From: Eubacteriales bacterium
Lineage (GTDB): Bacteria > Bacillota > Clostridia > Oscillospirales > Oscillospiraceae
Direction: 5' to 3'
Assembly: GCA_030529725.1 (NCBI GenBank)
Contig: JAUMWI010000005.1
Span: 1-62,520, forward strand
DNA: 62,520 bases
The position numbers and the translations under genes are program-made. The notes below the pieces were generated by a model, which was given only the letters and a program-made list of their open reading frames with translations, made no database searches and had not been told where the DNA came from. Numbering within the stretch: the first letter of the stretch is position 1; each line of letters starts with the position of its first letter. Positions 60,002 through 62,520 of the stretch are shown here, in pieces.

Positions 60002-60069
60002 ATTACCCGTCTCATGCGCGACCGACAGGCTGCACATGAGATTACAAAAAGAAAGGAAAGGTACGGAAT

Positions 60070-61386
60070 ATGGGAACTTATATTCCCCATACCGCCGAGC
60101 AGCGCGAGCAGATGCTTGCGACCATCGGCGTAAAGACTCTTGACGATCTTTACAAGAGTGTTCCGCGCGATATGCTCATCGGCGAGAAGCTGGATCTCCC
60201 CGATGGTATGAGCGAGCTGGAGGTCCGCGAAAAGGTTACCGCCATGGCGGAGAAGAACAAGGTCTATAAGACGGTTCTGCGCGGTGCAGGTGCCTATCGT
60301 CATTTTATCCCCTCGGTTGTCAAGTCCATCACCTCCCGTGAGGAGCTGGTCACCTGCTATACGCCGTATCAGGCGGAAATATCACAGGGCGTCCTTCAGG
60401 GCGTGTTTGAGTTCCAGACGATGATCTGCGAACTGACCGGCATGGACGTTTCCAACGCCTCCCACTATGACGGTGCTACTGCCGCAGCGGAAACGATCCC
60501 CATGTGCAAGGATCGTAAGCGTACCAAGGCATATGTTTCCGCCACCGTGAATCCGCAGGTCATCGAAACGATGCAGACCTACTGCTTTGCCTCCAACACA
60601 GAGCTGATTATCATTCCCACAAAGGATGGCAAGACAGATGCGGAAGCTCTCAAAGAGGCACTTGGCGAAGATGCCGCCTGCTTCTACCTCCAGCAGCCGA
60701 ACTATTACGGCCTGATGGAAGATGCCGCCGCGCTCGGTGAAATCACCCATGAGGCGGGCGCGAAGTTCGTGATGAGCGTCAACCCCATTGCCTGCGCTGT
60801 CATGAAAACGCCGCGTGAATGCGGTGCGGACATCGTCGTTGCCGACGGCCAGCCGCTCGGACTGGACACCGCGTTCGGCGGCCCCTACCTCGGCATCATG
60901 GCAACGACCAACGCCATGACGAGAAAGCTTCCCGGACGTATTGTCGGTGAAACGCACGATGTCGACGGTGAGACAGGCTACGTCCTTACGCTCTCCGCGC
61001 GTGAGCAGCACATTCGCCGCGAAAAGGCGTCCTCCAATATCTGCTCCAACCAGGCACTGTGTGCCTTTACCGCCGGTGTCTACATGGCGGCAATGGGGGA
61101 GGACGGCATGAAGCAGTGCGCAAGACTTTGCCTCTCTAAAGCACATTATTTTGCCTCGGAGCTGGAGAAAATCGGCTGCAAGCTCAAATATAAGGGCGAG
61201 TTCTTCCATGAATTTGTCACCGAGGTTGCCTGCCCGAACTGCCAAAAGCGAATTCTTGACGCACTTGCGGCGGAAGGGATCCTTGGCGGTGCGCCGGTGG
61301 ACGGCGGCATTCTTTGGTGTGTGACCGAGCTTGTCAGTAAGGAAACGCTTGACAAAGTGGTATCCATCGTGAAGGAGGTGCTGTGA
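60070..61386 (+). CDS. gcvPA: Glycine dehydrogenase (decarboxylating) subunit 1
   Basis: 438 residues, the N-terminal half of the split P-protein. Typical starting region MGTYIPHTAEQREQMLATIG, then GAYRHFIPSVVKSI and CELTGMDVSNASHYDGATA. The PLP lysine is on the partner subunit. Together they decarboxylate glycine and load the H protein. Its stop is 2 bp before the gcvPB start. Confidence 0.96.
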   Translation: MGTYIPHTAEQREQMLATIGVKTLDDLYKSVPRDMLIGEKLDLPDGMSELEVREKVTAMAEKNKVYKTVLRGAGAYRHFIPSVVKSITSREELVTCYTPYQAEISQGVLQGVFEFQTMICELTGMDVSNASHYDGATAAAETIPMCKDRKRTKAYVSATVNPQVIETMQTYCFASNTELIIIPTKDGKTDAEALKEALGEDAACFYLQQPNYYGLMEDAAALGEITHEAGAKFVMSVNPIACAVMKTPRECGADIVVADGQPLGLDTAFGGPYLGIMATTNAMTRKLPGRIVGETHDVDGETGYVLTLSAREQHIRREKASSNICSNQALCAFTAGVYMAAMGEDGMKQCARLCLSKAHYFASELEKIGCKLKYKGEFFHEFVTEVACPNCQKRILDALAAEGILGGAPVDGGILWCVTELVSKETLDKVVSIVKEVL

Positions 61387-61388
61387 AT

Positions 61389-62520
61389 ATGAAGCTTATT
61401 TTTGAGTTGGGCGCGGAAGGCCGCGGTCTGAGCCTCATGCCAAAGTGCGATGTTCCGGAAGTCAGACTTTCCGAGGAGCGTGAAGCCCCCCTGCATTTGC
61501 CGCACGTCTCCGAAAACGAGCTGACGCGCCACTACAGCGCGCTTTGCAAGCGCGTCCACGGCGTGAACGACGGCTTCTATCCGCTTGGCTCCTGCACGAT
61601 GAAGTATAACCCGAAGATCGACGAGGATATGGCGGCACTGTCCGGTTTTACTCAGCTCCACCCCCTGCAGGACGAAGAGACCGTACAGGGTGCGCTGGAA
61701 GCCTATCACATTCTCGGCACCGAGCTTTCCGAGATTTTCGGCATGGATGCCGTCACGTTCCAGCCGGCTGCCGGCGCACACGGTGAGTTTACCGGTGTCA
61801 TGCTTATCAAGGCGTATCACATGGATCGCGGCGATACCGCACGCACAAAAATTATCGTTCCGGACTCTGCTCATGGCACCAACCCTGCCACGGCAGCCAT
61901 GTGCGGCTTTCAGGTCGTGAACATTCCTTCCGGCAGCGACGGCTGTGTCGACCTTGACGCGCTGCGTGCCGCTGTCGGCCCCGACACGGCAGGCTTGATG
62001 CTTACCAACCCCAACACGGTCGGTATTTTCGACAAGAACATTCTGGAGATCACCAAAATCGTCCACGACGCCGGCGGCCTGTGCTATTACGACGGCGCCA
62101 ACCTCAACGCCGTGATGGGCGTTGTCCGTCCCGGCGATATGGGTTTTGACTGCATCCACTCCAACCTTCACAAGACCTTTGCTACCCCGCACGGCGGCGG
62201 CGGCCCAGGTGCCGGTGCTGTCGGCTGCAAGGAGTTCCTGCGTAAGTTTATGCCCGGTCCGCTGGTCGTGGAGAAGGACGGCAAGCTTGCCTTTGACTAT
62301 CCCGAAAAGTCCATCGGCCGCGTGAAGATGTTCTACGGCAACTTCGATGTTGTCATCAAGGCGCTGACCTATGTGCTGTCTCTCGGCAAGCAGGGGATCC
62401 CCGATGCCGCCAAGTGCGCCGTGCTCAACGCCAACTATATGATGGCGCGTCTGAAGACAAAGTTTGACATGGCCTACGATGAGATCTGTATGCATGAATT
62501 TGTCATGTCTCTTGTCAGAC
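61389..62520 (+). CDS. gcvPB: Glycine dehydrogenase subunit 2, 3' end beyond window
   Basis: At least 377 residues are visible. The PLP-binding segment HSNLHKTFATPHGGGGPG (lysine at about residue 262) and the GSCTMKYNPK region near 67 mark the catalytic half of the split P-protein. It starts at ATG 61389, just after gcvPA. The gene is open at the right edge. No L-protein gene (lpd) is seen in the window. Confidence 0.96.
   Translation, partial: MKLIFELGAEGRGLSLMPKCDVPEVRLSEEREAPLHLPHVSENELTRHYSALCKRVHGVNDGFYPLGSCTMKYNPKIDEDMAALSGFTQLHPLQDEETVQGALEAYHILGTELSEIFGMDAVTFQPAAGAHGEFTGVMLIKAYHMDRGDTARTKIIVPDSAHGTNPATAAMCGFQVVNIPSGSDGCVDLDALRAAVGPDTAGLMLTNPNTVGIFDKNILEITKIVHDAGGLCYYDGANLNAVMGVVRPGDMGFDCIHSNLHKTFATPHGGGGPGAGAVGCKEFLRKFMPGPLVVEKDGKLAFDYPEKSIGRVKMFYGNFDVVIKALTYVLSLGKQGIPDAAKCAVLNANYMMARLKTKFDMAYDEICMHEFVMSLVR

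Overview
The window looks like chromosome from an anaerobic, spore-former-related Clostridia bacterium of the Oscillospiraceae type (Oscillibacter/Lawsonibacter-like). This is inferred from gene content: a butyryl-CoA module, nickel-chaperone genes of the CODH type, a T-box leader, a 6S RNA, an ECF transporter, a YtvI-like protein, a TAXI-TRAP transporter and strong SD/sigma-A signals. By eye the DNA is 55-60% GC, apart from one AT-rich islet at about 6.48-7.28 kb.

Layout. (1) 0-17.2 kb is an anaerobic purine/uric-acid catabolism locus. It holds the carbamate kinase start, ygeW, ygeY, a divergently transcribed YheO-type regulator, two fold-type-II PLP enzymes in the place where ygeX (2,3-diaminopropionate ammonia-lyase) is usually found, a hydantoinase, a secreted SLH-anchored 5'-nucleotidase, ygfK and ssnA. 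Its ssnA-ygfK operon has a long structured leader. The locus is interrupted by an AT-rich islet with a coiled-coil protein, a translationally coupled 26-residue membrane peptide and a broken XRE regulator. (2) 17.5-26.4 kb has 6S RNA, a DUF1292 protein, a class A PBP, a YtvI-like protein, an ACT protein, a short aspartokinase, a cooC/His-rich/cooT nickel cluster, plsY and queH. (3) 26.5-36.1 kb is a long + strand run: RNA methyltransferase, ecfA1-ecfA2-ecfT, truA, DUF5711, cvpA, a ClpE-like ATPase, a small Cys protein and an EFR1 flavodoxin-ferredoxin. (4) 36.2-42.2 kb has trmB and then the butyryl-CoA branch crt-hbd / bcd-etfB-etfA. (5) 42.5-56.5 kb has a low-complexity lipoprotein, a ModE-like regulator, T-box-thrS, a TAXI-TRAP transporter, an amidase, rny, ymdB, ybaK, yhaO and proS. 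(6) 56.6-62.5 kb has a serpin lipoprotein and a glycine-riboswitch-controlled gcvT-gcvH-gcvPA-gcvPB operon cut by the window edge.

How the genes work together. Purine ring carbon and nitrogen would be taken through ssnA/hydantoinase/ygeY/ygeW steps to carbamoyl phosphate (ATP by carbamate kinase) and an amino acid handled by the PLP enzymes. The surface nucleotidase could supply nucleosides. The glycine cleavage and butyryl-CoA modules are plausible sinks or sources for the resulting C1, C2 and reducing equivalents.

The most unusual structure is a family of four roughly 145-165 bp elements. Each contains three conserved hairpins with compensatory changes. Each lies between two copies of the local gene's own Rho-independent terminator hairpin, and the hairpin sequence differs between loci. 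All four point the same way as the gene upstream. This looks like a terminator-targeting miniature mobile element or structured RNA that duplicates its target, and I do not recognise it as a named family.
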